This document shows positions 48,401 to 61,412 of a DNA stretch of 64,000 nucleotides, in pieces. The translations under genes and the position numbers were made by a program. This stretch comes from Otis tarda. Its lineage: Eukaryota; Chordata; Aves; Otidiformes; Otididae. A model generated the notes under the pieces. The model did no database searches. It saw only the letters and a program-made list of their open reading frames with translations, and was not told the DNA's origin. Numbering within the stretch: position 1 is the first letter of the stretch; every line of letters begins with the position of its first letter. Location: the NCBI GenBank assembly GCA_026413225.1, contig CM048553.1:18352501-18416500 (forward strand). The letters are read 5' to 3'.

Positions 48401-51400
48401 GTCCACTGCCTAAGGCAGGTGGCTGGGGCCCTGTTCCCAGCCTTCATTCGAGGTCCAGTGCAGCCTGGGAAGCAGGGGCTAGGAGGAGGGGCTAAAGCAT
48501 AACTTTATAATTACTTTAACACACTTCGTTAAAGAGAAACTTACAGCCTCCTGATTTTAAAATTGCATCAAAGCAAGCCTTCTTTCATCTTCTGCCAGCC
48601 AAGATAATGATTGTGGTGCTCATTTTTCCTCTTTAAAAAAAAGCCAAATGGAGACTGTGCAAATAACACTATGGCCCTTAAAAAAATGGAGACCTAAATA
48701 TTGAACAGATGTAACAGCACTTCAGTAAAGATCTCAAAGTACATGAAAACAGCCCCAGCATAATACTGGAGACAGTAAATAAAAGGGATTAATCTTTTTC
48801 AGAGAAGTTCTTTGAAGGAAATAAATCTCTTTGCTTGCAAATTGATCCTTGGAACGTTTTGACTAGGCCCAAGTGCAGCAGTACTCAGGGTGTCATGGGA
48901 GCATTTTCCTCAAAAGTGAAACAGACTTTGAAAGCAAGTATTTATGCATTCAGTATGCAACACAGCAAGATTAATGTAGAGATGCAAGACAATAACAGGA
49001 TGTTGCTCTGCAACCTCCCTCAAGAGTTTTTAAATGTTATCAGAGAACAAAACTTGGGCTCCAAGGCCCTGGTGGTACTTTTAATTTGCTAAAAGTTAAG
49101 CAAGTGCAAGGAGTGTAGCAAGAAGTGGGCCCATGACAAGATAAGAATATTATAGAGCATCTTGAAAATATTTGTAGTGACTTTCAACCCTGCCCAGTGT
49201 TTATGGCTAGGTGCTACCCTCACTGTCTTCCGTACCCCTGTTACACCTCCACCGTTTCCTCCTGCAGTGCTCAGGCAGCCAGCTCCCTCCTGTCTCTCAG
49301 GGGCGAGAAGCCCAGAGCACGCCTTGCAAGGAGGAATAGTGAGCTACTTTAAAAAGTCACGCAGAGAAGGAGCGGCTGAGAGCAAGTTCCCATCACTGAA
49401 GTACGTGTCTGATGTACTGAGCTAAAAATAAACCTGTGCAGCCTGTGAGACGTGACAGTCCATTCCAGCCCCCTCCTTGCCTTTGCTCACTGCGTCCTCA
49501 CAAGTTACAGAGCAGCACCGCTTCAGGGGATCACCTGAGCCGGTCGGAGTAAGCCTGTCTACGCCCCGCAAGTAAAACAAGCAGTCCCTGAAAAATGAAG
49601 GCCGATCTTTGTGTGTGTGTGTGATGGTTCAATGCAAATAGTTGTCTAGACAGCAGCCTAAGACAAATCAATACCTGTAATAAGGTTCATCATGCTCCAG
49701 TAGCTGCTGCAATCTGCATAGAAAGACTTGTGCTGGACAAAGAGGAAGCATGTCCTCCTGAGGGAGAAGGCATTTAAGAGTAAATTCTCATTAAGTGAAA
49801 ATTATTTGCTGATGAAAGATTAAGCCAGTTGGCAGCTGTAAAAAAGATGGGTGTATGGCAGGGAAAGAGCACATCATGTTTCCTAATAGATGCAGCTGAG
49901 TTCGTGTTGTCGTTGTTCAGTGTAAGCAGCAGAAAATACTGCAGTTTTGCTCCTTTCCTGTCAAGCACTTTTTAATTCCTTTTTAAGAGTTTGCCCGCTA
50001 TTCCTACAGAAGAAACGAAAGACAGATCTATTGGAAAATAACTGGAAAGATTATTTTTCTATCTTTAATTAAATATTGTAAAAAAGTACATTTCTGAGAG
50101 AAAAATGTGCTCAATGTACTCATATTATGGTGTGGGGTTTTTTTTTCCCCCAAATGTGTGGTTAGGCTATTAGAGATAAGCGCATGGATGATTTTCTGTA
50201 TAGATCTGATGGAATAGCTTTTTCATTTCCATTTCAAAGGAATTGGACGCGTGAATCATGCAAGAAAAGAAAATAAGACAGAAGAAAAAGAAAGAAATCA
50301 AAGAAAGAAGAGCATCATACAGCTACAAATACGTCCTAGATTTACCCTGGAAAGAAGAGTATTCACAGCTCACTGTGGTTTCATGCCTGACAAACGGCAA
50401 TTAAAATGCAACTAATTTTGACCATTTTGCTGCAGGAACAAGAGCATGTATCGTGTGTTCAGGGGCTGAGGGGGAGGGTTTCAAATGCTTTAATTACTGA
50501 GGGTTGGCTTCACATCACTAGTTAATGCCTCTTTACATGTGCCCTTGGCGAATAATGCTTCCTTGTCAAACCCAGGGAGCAGGAGACCCATGCAGACGGA
50601 GCCCGACTCCCATCGCTGGCCGTGGGTCCTTGGGAAGCTTGACCTGATGTCCACTGGGACCTCACAGAACCGATCACCTCTGGCAACGCACTCCCACATC
50701 CAGCAGGACTCGGCCGTGATTGCTGGGGATGCTGGTGCAGAGGAGAGATTTCCATTCCCTCTGCTTGCTCTTGCCACAACTAGATAACTGAAACCTATGG
50801 TGGGGAGGGTGTCCATCTCTGTCGCTCTGCCTCCTGCCACCTGATCTCCCTGGCACTCGGTCCCTCACTCTGCTTTCCAGCCAGCAGCAGGCGAGAGCCA
50901 GCAAACCCCAGCCGCAAAGGGAACAGCCTGGCTGAGACAGAGTGAGTATGATGATTTAAATGGAGAAAGTCAGACAGTTGTCAATGGAAAGGAAATGAGT
51001 TGGAATCTAAATCTAACTAAAAGAAGCAACCCAGATTACTGATACTGTAAATTGGATTAAAATTAAGTCCTACAAGAAAATCAATGGAAAGCGGTAAGGA
51101 AGTAAGTCAAAATGACAGCAGAATGAGACAGACACTCTCTGAGAGCTTATTCGAGAGAACCAGTCAGAAGGAGAAAAGAAAATTTAACTGAGCCAATCTA
51201 AATCTAAATAATAGAAAAATAAAGGGAAGTTGGAAGAGATTAGGGAGAAAGCCCAGGGAAAATGTTTTTGAGAATGTTATAAATCAGTATGCAAAACAAA
51301 AAATGGGAAAATAATGAAAATAAAAGAAAGAGGCAATTTTAATTATGTCTTACAGCAAGTGAAATTATGTGCCTAGGAATAATTTCTTTTAATACCATGC

Positions 51401-51548
51401 ATTACTTTTTACATAGAAGTAGACTTTGATTGACATGCAGATGTTGTTTTTCAGCAAACAGGCTGATTTTTTTTTTTTTTTGCCCAGTATGTGCAGTTAC
51501 AAAGCCTCTGAAATGCATGTATTCTCACTCCATGCTCTGAAAACTGCC

Positions 51549-51582
51549 TTTTTTTTTTTTTTCCCTCTTTTCTCTGTTACAG
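51549..51582 (+). other. candidate 3' splice site
   Basis: A long thymine run continues as CCCTCTTTTCTCTGTTACAG, ending in AG at 51,581-51,582. This is a strong vertebrate-type polypyrimidine tract and acceptor. The downstream AAG|GTGGGG at about 51,702-51,710 could serve as a donor and would define an exon of about 122 nt. No coding similarity is seen in that exon, so if it is real it is more likely part of a noncoding transcript. Confidence 0.25.
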
Positions 51583-51639
51583 GTTCATGCATTACGGAAG
51601 TGCTGCCCCAGGCTGTGGGCAGCCAGAGCTCCTGCATCT

Positions 51640-51681
51640 GGCCAGGCTCCTCCAAGGGGCCAGGGCACAGGGAGCCTGGCC
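51640..51681. repeat. 11-bp perfect inverted repeat with 20-nt loop
   Basis: GGCCAGGCTCC at 51,640-51,650 is the exact reverse complement of GGAGCCTGGCC at 51,671-51,681. The GC-rich stem lies directly before the 20-bp tandem repeat and shares its CCTGGCC core, so the two may have one origin. Confidence 0.8.
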
Positions 51682-51683
51682 CA

Positions 51684-51725
51684 GAGTGAGGGACCCTGGC
51701 CCAAGGTGGGGGACCCTGGACCAAG
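51684..51725. repeat. 20-bp tandem repeat
   Basis: Two adjacent copies of a unit of the form GTGRGGGACCCTGGMCCAAG follow the inverted repeat. The first GTGAGG is at about 51,686 and the second GTGGGG at about 51,706. They differ at two positions. A partial third copy may start at AAGGAAGG. Confidence 0.75.
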
Positions 51726-54700
51726 GAAGGCTTTACCTTTCCTCGGCTATGCCCACAGTACCACTGGATGTCACTGTTGTTTCATGAAAGACAAAAATCT
51801 TACCGAGCTTTTTGACAGATGATGTTTGGTAAATAAACATATATGTATTTATGTTCCTTTCCCCGCAACTGTTCTGCACAAGGATCGAAATTCCAGAATG
51901 GCTGTGCAACCCCCTGGCTCCCACTCACATTTTTGATGACTATTTTGCAATGATTGTGTTTATGGTCCCTTTTGTGGCACTCCAGGAGGCATCTTTTCCG
52001 TAGAAGATTGCTTTCTGCTGTGGTAAATGTAGAGCCAGGCAGAGCTGCCACAATGGCAGCTAAAAGTTAAGCAAGGTTAAGCAAGGTTAAAAGTTAAGCA
52101 AATGGGGGTTTTTTTGGCTTCCTTTTGCATCATTTCCTGGGAGATGTTTTGACTCACCTCAGCTGGATTGATGGCAGCTGTGTTTGAGCAGAGGAGGGAG
52201 CTTCCTGGGAGCAGCAGCATCATCGTCATCATTGCCTGGTGCCTGTCAGCAGACCTGGAGACAGGTGTTGGAGAGGGCAGCACTGCCCCTAAATCAGGAT
52301 TACCCCGGAGGTGTCTGGTTCTCTCCACTATTACAGAGGACTCTGCAGAGCCTCTCACCCTAAACCAGGCACCTCACATGCTAAGAGGCAGTGAGAAATT
52401 CAGGCCCTATTTTTCACAAAGAGAAAGGCATTTTTTCCCCCTCTGCTTGCCTGGGGTGGTAGCTGGCCAAATGAAGACATATAACTCAGTAGAGAGGAAC
52501 AGGCAATTCCAGGAAAGTCATTCATCCCAGCTGAAAGAATGCTTCTAGTAGGCAAGTCAGACAGTTAAAGGCTTACAGGCAGCCGTTCCTGCCCACTGAC
52601 ACTGCAGGAGCCTTCGATGACCAGCTGAAGGGTAGACCAGTCAGACAGGAGGAGTCCTACCCATTTTACCTGGTATAGCAATCTATGCAGCAGGATTTTT
52701 TTGGAAACAGTATGTAAATCTTTCCTACATAAACTTCACTCCGCTTTTAAGAAGCTTCCAGCCAGTTTTCTACATATTTTCCTGACACTAAACATCCCAG
52801 AAAAGACAGGCAGTGCCGAGTGACCCACCCTAAACTGCCCACCGAGAACAGCCCCACCCTGTGCTATCCCCCTGGGACTGAGAGTGGTTCAAGAGAGGCC
52901 TTGTTAGCGCCTACTGAAAACACACCAGGAGCTGATCTGACAATTTGGCAGCATGGACAGTGGCATTCCCGTGCCCAGCAAGGCTCCCAGTGCCATTTCA
53001 ATATCAGTGCTGCGGACTGGGAGCAAAAGAATATTTCCTGTTGGTGGCAGGTACGTAAAACCCAGTTTCAACACACTCCCCAGCTTATCTGGTAATTGGG
53101 GACAACAAAACTGTTGTTAACCTACAACAGGACATGAAATACAATGATAAGAAAGTGGTCCTCTATTTGCATAAAAATAGACTGGCTCTGTTAGCTGTTC
53201 TCCATCTCACACACATATGAATTTCAAGCAACACTATTATAGACTTTACGATTTCAATGGCCTCACCCAGCACGAGTGGTCCACACAAGGAGACAGCAGC
53301 TGTTGACTCCTGTACAGAAGCAGAGTGTCAGAGACCAGCTCCTTTAAGAGCTCAGGCAAGTCTGAACCGCATAAATAAGGAGAAATGGAAATTTCTGATA
53401 GTTGCCTGAATAACTTCGTTGGAGAGAACTAAAACAAGTGGTATTCCAGAGAGGAGTTAACAAATTTGAGGCTAAGGTCACGAACGCAGGCTGGCCTAAG
53501 AGATTTGCCAATTTTAATTAAAAATTATGCCAGAACTGCTAGGTGGAATAATGCTAGTTGAGCAAATTGAATAGGAGCACTCCTCAGTCCCTGCTTTTTT
53601 TAGCAGTGCTGTTTTCAGTCTATACCCGTAAATAAAGGATTGTGGAATGACTGATGCCATTTAACAGGGCACAACAAAATGTGTGAATCATGCAAAGTCA
53701 CTTTCAGGGAATCCAAATGATATGACATTTCTGAAAATGAGGCTTTCAGGAGTAACTGCTTGGTGTGGGGCTCCTCTGGGGTCTGACAGGCCATCCCCCA
53801 ATTTCTCCACAGCACTGACCTCTGCCACCACCTGGATCTTTGGGCTACTGGTACCTACACAGACAGAGAGGAAGGAAGCTTGTCTCCTCAGTGCATGCAC
53901 AGACACTCTATTTTTGTCTTCTGGGTCTTATTTTGACTGCCATCGGTAGGCTGGTATCTGCCTGGCAGCCTGGGCCACTGCTCAGAGGTGTGCAGTGCTC
54001 TGGGGCTACAGCCCGTGTTCCCCAGAGCCGAGCACGTTGGCTGCTGTCAAGCCTGAACGGCTGTGCCACCTGCCCAGCCGCAGCCCATGAGCCTGACAGG
54101 CAGACCTGCCTATAAATTATGTGTATAAAATTAAGTAGCACGCAGAGCGCTCGGAGAGATGCTGTGAGGCGTGGGGCAGGGTGAGATTGCAGCCCTCTGC
54201 CTCCTCCAGTGCTGTGGTGGTTGCACGAGACCTCACAGGTGCAGGGGGCTGAGAAACACCTCCACTTCTTCCCCAGGTCTGGGGGTCCTCAGGGCGGAAG
54301 GCATGGATAAAAATGTTGGGTTTTCCATATGCATCTCTATATACATTTTTCCCTAATTTGTTGTCATTATTCCCATCATCCAAAGCGTGGCTAGTGATTT
54401 ACAGAAGAAGCAAGCCTGATCCTGCCCAGGAGCACTCACATGTGTTTGCCTCCCGAGCTGTTGGTACGTGACGGCCATGGAGATCTGATCCGCTTCACGC
54501 TTGTGGCTCGGGCACTTGGAGATTGTCATGGGCAGGGAGCTGAAAACCATTGTACCTTCATGCCCCACACCACAGGGAGGCTTGGAGACAGACAAAGCCC
54601 ACTCTGGTGCAAGGACTCACACCGACATGGGAGCTCCTCACGGCTCCTGGCACATCAAGACCCATGCACCAGGGAGCCCCAGCCCTGCTGGGAGCATTTT

Positions 54701-57400
54701 AGGAGAGAGTGACAGCTTGAACGGGAGTGAGCAGCTAACAGCATTGCTGTGAGGCATCCTTTCAGAAAACTGTTTGCGTTTGCTGTTATCTCCACGAGTT
54801 AAATGTATGCAAATTAAACATTGCTGGTAGCTGCTAAATAGGTGTTTCGTGCCAAAAATATCTGCTCTCTGGGGTCTCCACCTCTCTTGCGTTTGCAAAC
54901 TGCATCAGATGCCACGTAACTCATTCTCCAAAATGTGCTGACACCGATACTGGTATCAGGCAAGAAGTTCCCAGCCCTCCCTGCTTTTTCCCTTTAATCT
55001 TTTTTTTCGTTATTTTAGGCTTTTGCTTTTACATTTCTAAGCAATTAATTTCTTGGCTCCCACACAGGATCAACAGGTGTGGAATGACTGGCAGGGCCCT
55101 GATGGGCTCCATCTGGTTGCTGCTGATAAGGTAATCCTGCTGAGTGAGGAGCAATATCTCCAATACGTTTAAGAGGCAGCAGCCTAATCTATTTGCAAGA
55201 GAGAACAAGCCCCGCAGCCAACATTGTGATTTCACGGGAACAATTGGGCTCAGATAGCACTTTCACAGGGGCGATGGGGAGGCTTTCACCCAGCTATTTT
55301 TCCCCAGTGACTGATGATTTACTTGGTGCAGTGGTACCCCCCCCCGCCCCGTTAGAAGAAGGAAAAGCTTTGCTTTGTGAGTAACTCGCCCCCTAAATCC
55401 ATTATTTCTGAATCAAACCAATCATTGCTTTGCTTCTTTACCTCCATAAACTCTTGGGTCCTTGTTTGGTCTTCCCCAAAGCAATAGGAAAAGATGGCTT
55501 TGTGTTGATAACAATTTTTTTCTCTGTAACTTCCGTAAAAATATTGCAGCTGTCCAGCTCTCTGCGGAAAAAGAGCCGTATCATCTCCTCTGTGCAGGTT
55601 TCGGTCTGTGGTGAGAGCCAGGAGAGCTGTGCAGGCATTTTGAGCACCGCTTTGCCTCCCCCTCTGTGTGTTGTCCTGGCTGGTGGTATGAACCATGGAG
55701 TGCCACACTGAGAGTGTCACAAGTCCACCCCTGTTCCTTTCACAGTGCCTGTTTTGTGGGATTTCAGCCAACAGCTTTGGGGTTTATATTGTTTATTATT
55801 TCTGTTCTTAGCTTTCACTGTGTGCTTACCCTGCTAAAATACATCCTGAAGCTTCCCTGCAGCAAAGCACATGAACATGTGCCCTGGGTTCAGCAGGAGA
55901 GCCACCCTGCCACAGGCAGCCAGATGGCCCTGCCGTAGCCCCTCAGGGAGCCATGGGAATTAGCATCTCCTACCCCCTTCTTTGGGCTGAAGCGCAGAGG
56001 GTGTTTTTAAGCTGGTAAATAGACAGTGCTCTGGCAGACAGGTTTCCCTGTGTGCAGGATGGGGCTAACCCACTACCATCACACAAGGGTACTGGCGTGA
56101 CGGACGCACCTGGCCGCAGAGCCACCTCCTCATGCTGGACTTTATGCTCCAGTAATGACCACATGCAGTGATGCTGGCAAGCCCAGCACTGCTAGCAGTG
56201 GCGGGCGCTACCACAGCATTGCATCACTTTTCTACCTTTGCTTCTGTCAGACACAGTCATTCCTGCTATGTGCCTGCACAATGAAGATGCTTTCCTGTGC
56301 TCGAGAGGGCAGCAGCCAGCAGCGATCCTTCAAAGCTGGAGGGGGAGCGGGGAACAGACAGGCTCTCTTTCAGGAAAAATTAAGCTTTTCTGCTTTTGTA
56401 CCCTGAGTGGCTGCTGGTGTCAGGGACTGCACCATCTGCTGGGGAACTAAGCAAAGGAGCTCATGGCAGTGGGGAAGGATTTCTGCCATCATAGCCCCTC
56501 CCACAGGAAGGAGGTGTTGCAGGGGTGTCTCTGCCGTTTCTGGAGCCTGGGGGTCCCCGAGGGTGCTGGGAACCCCTTGCCCTGCCAGTCCGCTATGAGG
56601 GATCCCTGTGTCTCCACCCGTGTGCTGGAGAGGGACCAAACTCAAATGCACCCCAAAACGTGCTGGGGGAGCCGCCACTGTCCTGTGCAATGAAGGCACT
56701 GTGATGCCAAGGTGATGGCCCTGCTGCAAGATCCCAAAGTGAAAAGTCAGGGAAGATACTGCAGGAGGAGGGTGGGCAGGTGACCAGGGAGAGGTGGCCC
56801 TGGCTGGGAGTTGAGGCTGCTCTTTGTGGGGTGTTATAACAGCAATGCTGGGCTACAGCTGGGGCTCACCCCTCGGCTGTGGGAGGGACAAGGCCAGGAG
56901 CTCCGGTTTTAGCCTAATACACTTTTCCCACTCCCATGGTTTATGGCGTTCAGGCACTTAGTGGATGAAAAGTTAAGATTATTAGATTAAATATACGTAG
57001 TTGTTTCTCCACTCAGAGAGAGCTCCATCTCTGGTGCCTCCCTTCTAAATCACCCAAGGACGACTTCCAGCTCCCATTTAAGAAACAGATAGTGCCTTTG
57101 CCAGCACTTTTAAAGCTGACAACTTGGAGATGAAAAGTGGCTCTTCCCCTTCCCAGCTCTGCCCCTGCCCAGCCCCAGGCAGGCCCAGGGAGAAGGGTCC
57201 AGCTGCACCAGCCTCAACACCCCTTTTTTCCAGGCCCCCACAGACTCTGCCACCACCGAGCCTGCACTCACACCGAGCACTTAGCTGGGGCATTCCTGTT
57301 TGTGCTGGAGACAGTGGGTGAGGAAGGAATGTGCATCAGTAGTTATACAGAACAGTTTACGTGAGGCTCACGTACATGCCTTGAGCTAGGGCGCAGAGGT

Positions 57401-60400
57401 GACGGGAGAGGTCTGCATGCTGTCCTCCTATCTCAGAGGACAAAATTCTGATTGCTTTTGCACTTGGGTAGCTTCACTGACATTAATTAAGTGGTGGAAA
57501 TGGAAGAACCATGTAAGCAAGATTCAAATCAAATAGTGATATTTAGCTCCTCTCCTTAGGTCCTCTCTATAGAGTTGCTTCTGTCAAAGTGAAGAATGAA
57601 ACAAAGAGGGAAAAACCTAAATAGTGATTAATGAAGAACAGTCCATATTTAATCACAGCTTTCAATTCAGACTTTATAATTTGAACTTCAGTAATTGTCT
57701 TCACGATTTTGGCATCTGCTCGTCCCAGCCTACACACTATCTTTGAACTAGCAGCATGGCTTATCTTTGCAATTAGGCATTCAGTGTAGCAACAAATCTT
57801 CAATTTGGTGTGAGTCACTCAGCTGCTAAATCAAACAGTGTGTCACTAAACAAACCCGTTTCCTCCTGACCTCATCTGATGATAATAACGACTTGTGAAA
57901 CCATCTTGAGGTTTCTTTGGTGTAATTTGCTGGTACTTTCTGACACACTCTTTTTCATAAATGTAATTGGGCACTGCGTTAGGAACGGGATACAGCAGTA
58001 CACAAACAACTGATAGTAGTTATTTTCATGGAAATGCAGGCAACCCACTGCAAAATCAGTTGCTAAAAAAGCAAAATAACTTCCTAAAAGTAAGAGCTGT
58101 AAGTACAAGGTGATCCAAAGTTGCAACTGCATCAGCACTGGTGGGCGGGCGTGGGTCTGGACTCCAGCTCTGGGGATGGGCATCGCTGGGATGGGTGCTC
58201 GTGGTTCAGAGGAGAGCCCTGTGCCTCGATTTGCCAGCCACCCGCCTGCTGCTCTGCATTACAAGTGTCTGTATGTGCAGTCGTTATCAGGGTAATCCAT
58301 AATCTTCAGCTTAATGTGGTCAAGGTGACATTCGGTGCCAAAAGGTTACGGTACCTAGGCACTCCATCTCTGCACTCAACCAGAGATGCGCATTGCTGGG
58401 GTGGAAGTTGTGATGTGCAGTCCCAGGGAAGACTGGGCTCCCAAAACACACACCACTATTTCACACAGCTGAAGTTTCTCAGAAGCTGAAGTTGGAGTCT
58501 TGGTGGACGCAGGCAGTCGCTTACGCTGGCAGCACTGCCTCGTTGCAGCCATGCATCCCTGCAGTCCATAACACACAGAAACTGGTAGGGTCCTTTTAGG
58601 TGCTTAAACTTTTAGTGCTCTGTCTCCTTGGCTCTGGAAGCCACCAGAGCTCCACCACAGCTCCTTCTTAACTGTAGCCGAAAAGACCTGAGAGGGCTTT
58701 TACTGCAAAGGTCCAGCTGTGGGGCATGAAAGCAGCTCTGCATGGGTTTTGCTGTTAGCTGCTGACACAACATGGTCAGTGGTCATCCTCATTTCAGGCA
58801 GCAGCACACTCTGATGGCACGTCCTCAGGCTGACACCGCTGCCTGCCACTTGGATCTGTGTCGTCAGGGCTTCCTGGACCTCATAGAGATTTATCGAGCA
58901 GATACGCCGTTGCAATGTCTGTGGCATACTCTCTCCTTAGCTGAAGAGATCCAGGTAGAAAGTCACTCACCTTCTTTCCCATTCCTACCTCTGATACAAC
59001 CCTTTGTCCCTCAGCATAAGCTCATTCCCCTCCTGTAGTGAACCTAACACAGGCAGGCAAGTTCTCATGTCCGCAGATCAGCTGGTGTCAGATGAATTTT
59101 GCACCTTTCGCGCAGCACAAAATGAACTTGGCAATTTGAAAAACGTGACCCAGAAGCTGTGCAAGAGTCAAGATGTCATAGTCACGGTGGCTTCCTGCAT
59201 TCACGTGAACATATTAATCTAATTGTGGTATTTAATTAGCTTGATCGGATTTTTCATTGTATTGCACTGCTTTACTTCAGTTCTCAAAATGATTTCTAAG
59301 GGTAAAAATCCTCCCTTTACCAAAGGAGGAGCTTGTATGAAGGAACAGAGGATTCAGCATTAGATATGGGCCATCGCTTGCCTGAGTGAACAAATGAACC
59401 CTGATAGATAGGCAGGAGAGAGCCACTTACTAACACAACTTCACATTTCAACCAATACAACTAAGGTGAAGTAAAATAAAGTCACTCTATTTTCATAGCA
59501 GTGCCAAGAGAAATAGGCTTCATGCTCTGTATTCTCTTTAATTATTGTCTTTTTCTGGCTCAGAAAAGACACGAGGTGCAGTGACTGCTATTACCTGCCG
59601 CAGAGCTGCTGATCTGTAAAAAATGCAGTATGATCACATACCAGCAGGGAAATGGCAAGAGTTAAAAAATCAGTTGTTTCTCATAGAAAGAAAGTGGATT
59701 TCAGGATAGATTAGGTTCACCACAGAAAAAGCAGCCACTTAGAGAGACCCTGAAGGGAGGACATATCTCACTTGTTTTGATTAAATGCATTTTAAAAGTT
59801 TGATTTTGCAAACCTTCACCTTCATTTGTACCACTGAGTTCACCAGCGTCACTCCAACAGCCCAGGCTTTCCAAGCCTGGAAATGCTGCCAAGTTGCCAA
59901 ACCATCTCATTAACAGACAAAAATTAAAACGAACCAACTTATTCCCTTTACAATGGAAGCACGATGGGTATTTTTCATTTGGTATCTACAGACTGCTGTT
60001 GCCTCATGTTTTCATGTCTGTCTTCACAACTGTAGTAATTTTTTAAAAGATGAAAGCTTAGATGTTTTTATACTCTATGGCTCCAAGAGCTGGAAGAAGC
60101 ATTCTGTATGTCACAAGGCTCATGTTAAAGACAGGCCACAAAGCTCTAGGAATGTCCATGCCATAACATATAGTCCTAAGGAAGCAGTGCTACATAGATC
60201 CCACCTCTCCCAGGCATTTCAAACAGGTGATTGAAAGATCTAGTACCCTCCCAACTCATGTCAAGGGGTGTTTAATAGTATTAGCAGAAAATGAAAACAT
60301 TTAGTGCGAACCCCTCCAGTCAAAATTAATTCAGCTGTTGTGAGTCGTAGGTTTGGGGTGCGAGGATGCTCCGAGCTTCACTACTCATCCAGGCCGCCAC

Positions 60401-60629
60401 ACCTGGTGTGGGACAGGGGATCACGAACAGGTGGGTGGCCGGGTAGTGCACACCCTGCCACCAAAGTCACGTAACAGCTCACGTTTTCTCCATCCCAGCA
60501 CATGATTTTTCCATCACCTTGTTTGCCTGAATGCCCCCAGGAACCACCTCTGGTGGGAGAGCCAGCCTCGGGAGGTTTGGCTTTGATCCCCACCAGAGAC
60601 CGCATGGGTGGCCTCTCTAGTCATAAACA
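57401..60629. other. noncoding stretch with GC-rich patches
   Basis: I recognise no gene. 57.4-58.1 kb is AT-rich, and 58.1-58.6 kb and 60.30-60.61 kb are GC-richer. The last carries over a dozen CpGs in about 300 bp and ends just before the long hairpin. Open frames reach 122 codons (58,121-58,489) without motifs. Confidence 0.55.
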
Positions 60630-60760
60630 GCCATAACTCTGCAAGGAAATCTGCCTGTGTGTGTCCCATCTCTGGAATTCACTTACAATTTACTTATTGT
60701 AAATACCTCCCAGGGAAAAATTCAGTGGCAGGCAGATTTCCTCGCAGAGGTACAGTTGTA
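60630..60760. repeat. long imperfect hairpin (possible MITE or pre-miRNA-like element)
   Basis: The left arm, 60,637-60,657 (CTCTGCAAGGAAATCTGCCTG; 21 nt), is complementary at 20 of 21 positions to the right arm, 60,729-60,749. Outside the arms about ten more positions remain partly complementary, differing mainly by transitions. The centre carries its own 7-bp inverted repeat, TTACAAT (60,683-60,689) with ATTGTAA (60,696-60,702), around a 6-nt loop. The whole can fold as one stem of about 115 nt with an internal bulged section. This geometry fits a small nonautonomous DNA transposon with terminal inverted repeats, or an RNA hairpin. I see no flanking target duplication and recognise no family. 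Confidence 0.6.
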
Positions 60761-60926
60761 AGCAAATGGCAGGCCCAGTGCAAGTAAGTCTTCAAAGTAT
60801 CCCTTCCAGTGTGCTTAGAAGAAAAGTGGGTCAGATCTTGCAGCTCAAGTCTTCTGGGAATTTGACTTTAATTAAAGTGTAAGATATCAGCACATCACCC
60901 TCACCCAGGCGTACAGCGGAGGGGAT

Positions 60927-61412
60927 GTGCTGCTATTACTGCCTACAGATGTAAAAGCCCGGGGTAGGAGCCCCTCTTCCCTGTTTGCCTGTTCCAAAAC
61001 ATGCAGAAACAGCTCCTGTGACATTATAGTTCCGTTCAGCTGGTACACAAATGATGTGCTGGGTGGAACAACACCAGCAGGGCTTTCCTTTACGCCGCTG
61101 ACCAGAAGGAAGCTTTCCAGAGGGAGATGTCATGTTATCCAGGCGGCTTTGCCTCCACGAAATACTTGGCTTTGGCAGTGCACGGTCCTGGGAGGTCCCT
61201 GTGGGGGCTGCCAGGCCACTGCAGAGCAGGGGGACAAACCAAACCCCCAGCCTTCTCAAGCAGGAACCGGTATTTCAGCACAAATTTCTGTGTGGCCACT
61301 GTGTAATAAACTGACAGTTATGAGAAATGTTGTCAAGAATGAAGTGTCTGAGGGCAGTGAAAGGCTGACAGGGAGAGATGTGTGGGATGCGGGAGCTGGT
61401 GACAGGAACTAG
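60927..61412 (+). other. longest open frame, probably not coding
   Basis: This 161-codon frame is the longest in the window. It is mixed in composition, has no signal peptide, transmembrane segment, repeat or domain that I recognise, and no clear Kozak context. Its 3' half contains an AATAAA at about 61,303-61,308, which sits inside the frame. A shorter frame of 107 codons runs antisense across the same DNA. Both are expected by chance in DNA of this composition. If anything is expressed here, a noncoding RNA is more likely. Confidence 0.12.

Larger units (their letters stand above)
48001..57400. other. GC-richer noncoding stretch
   Basis: G+C rises from about 48 kb, with scattered CpG patches (for example 53,960-54,560). 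Many overlapping frames of 70-139 codons appear on both strands (for example 47,993-48,406 minus, 50,490-50,840 minus, 55,352-55,771 minus). None has a domain, a consistent codon bias or splice-flanked exon structure that I recognise. The compositional shift may reflect proximity to a gene outside the window or an isochore boundary. Confidence 0.5.

Noticed and set aside
60927-61412. 161-codon open frame as a gene
   Set aside because: No recognisable domain, no exon structure, an AATAAA inside the frame and a long antisense frame over the same DNA. Length is within what GC-richer random sequence gives in 64 kb.
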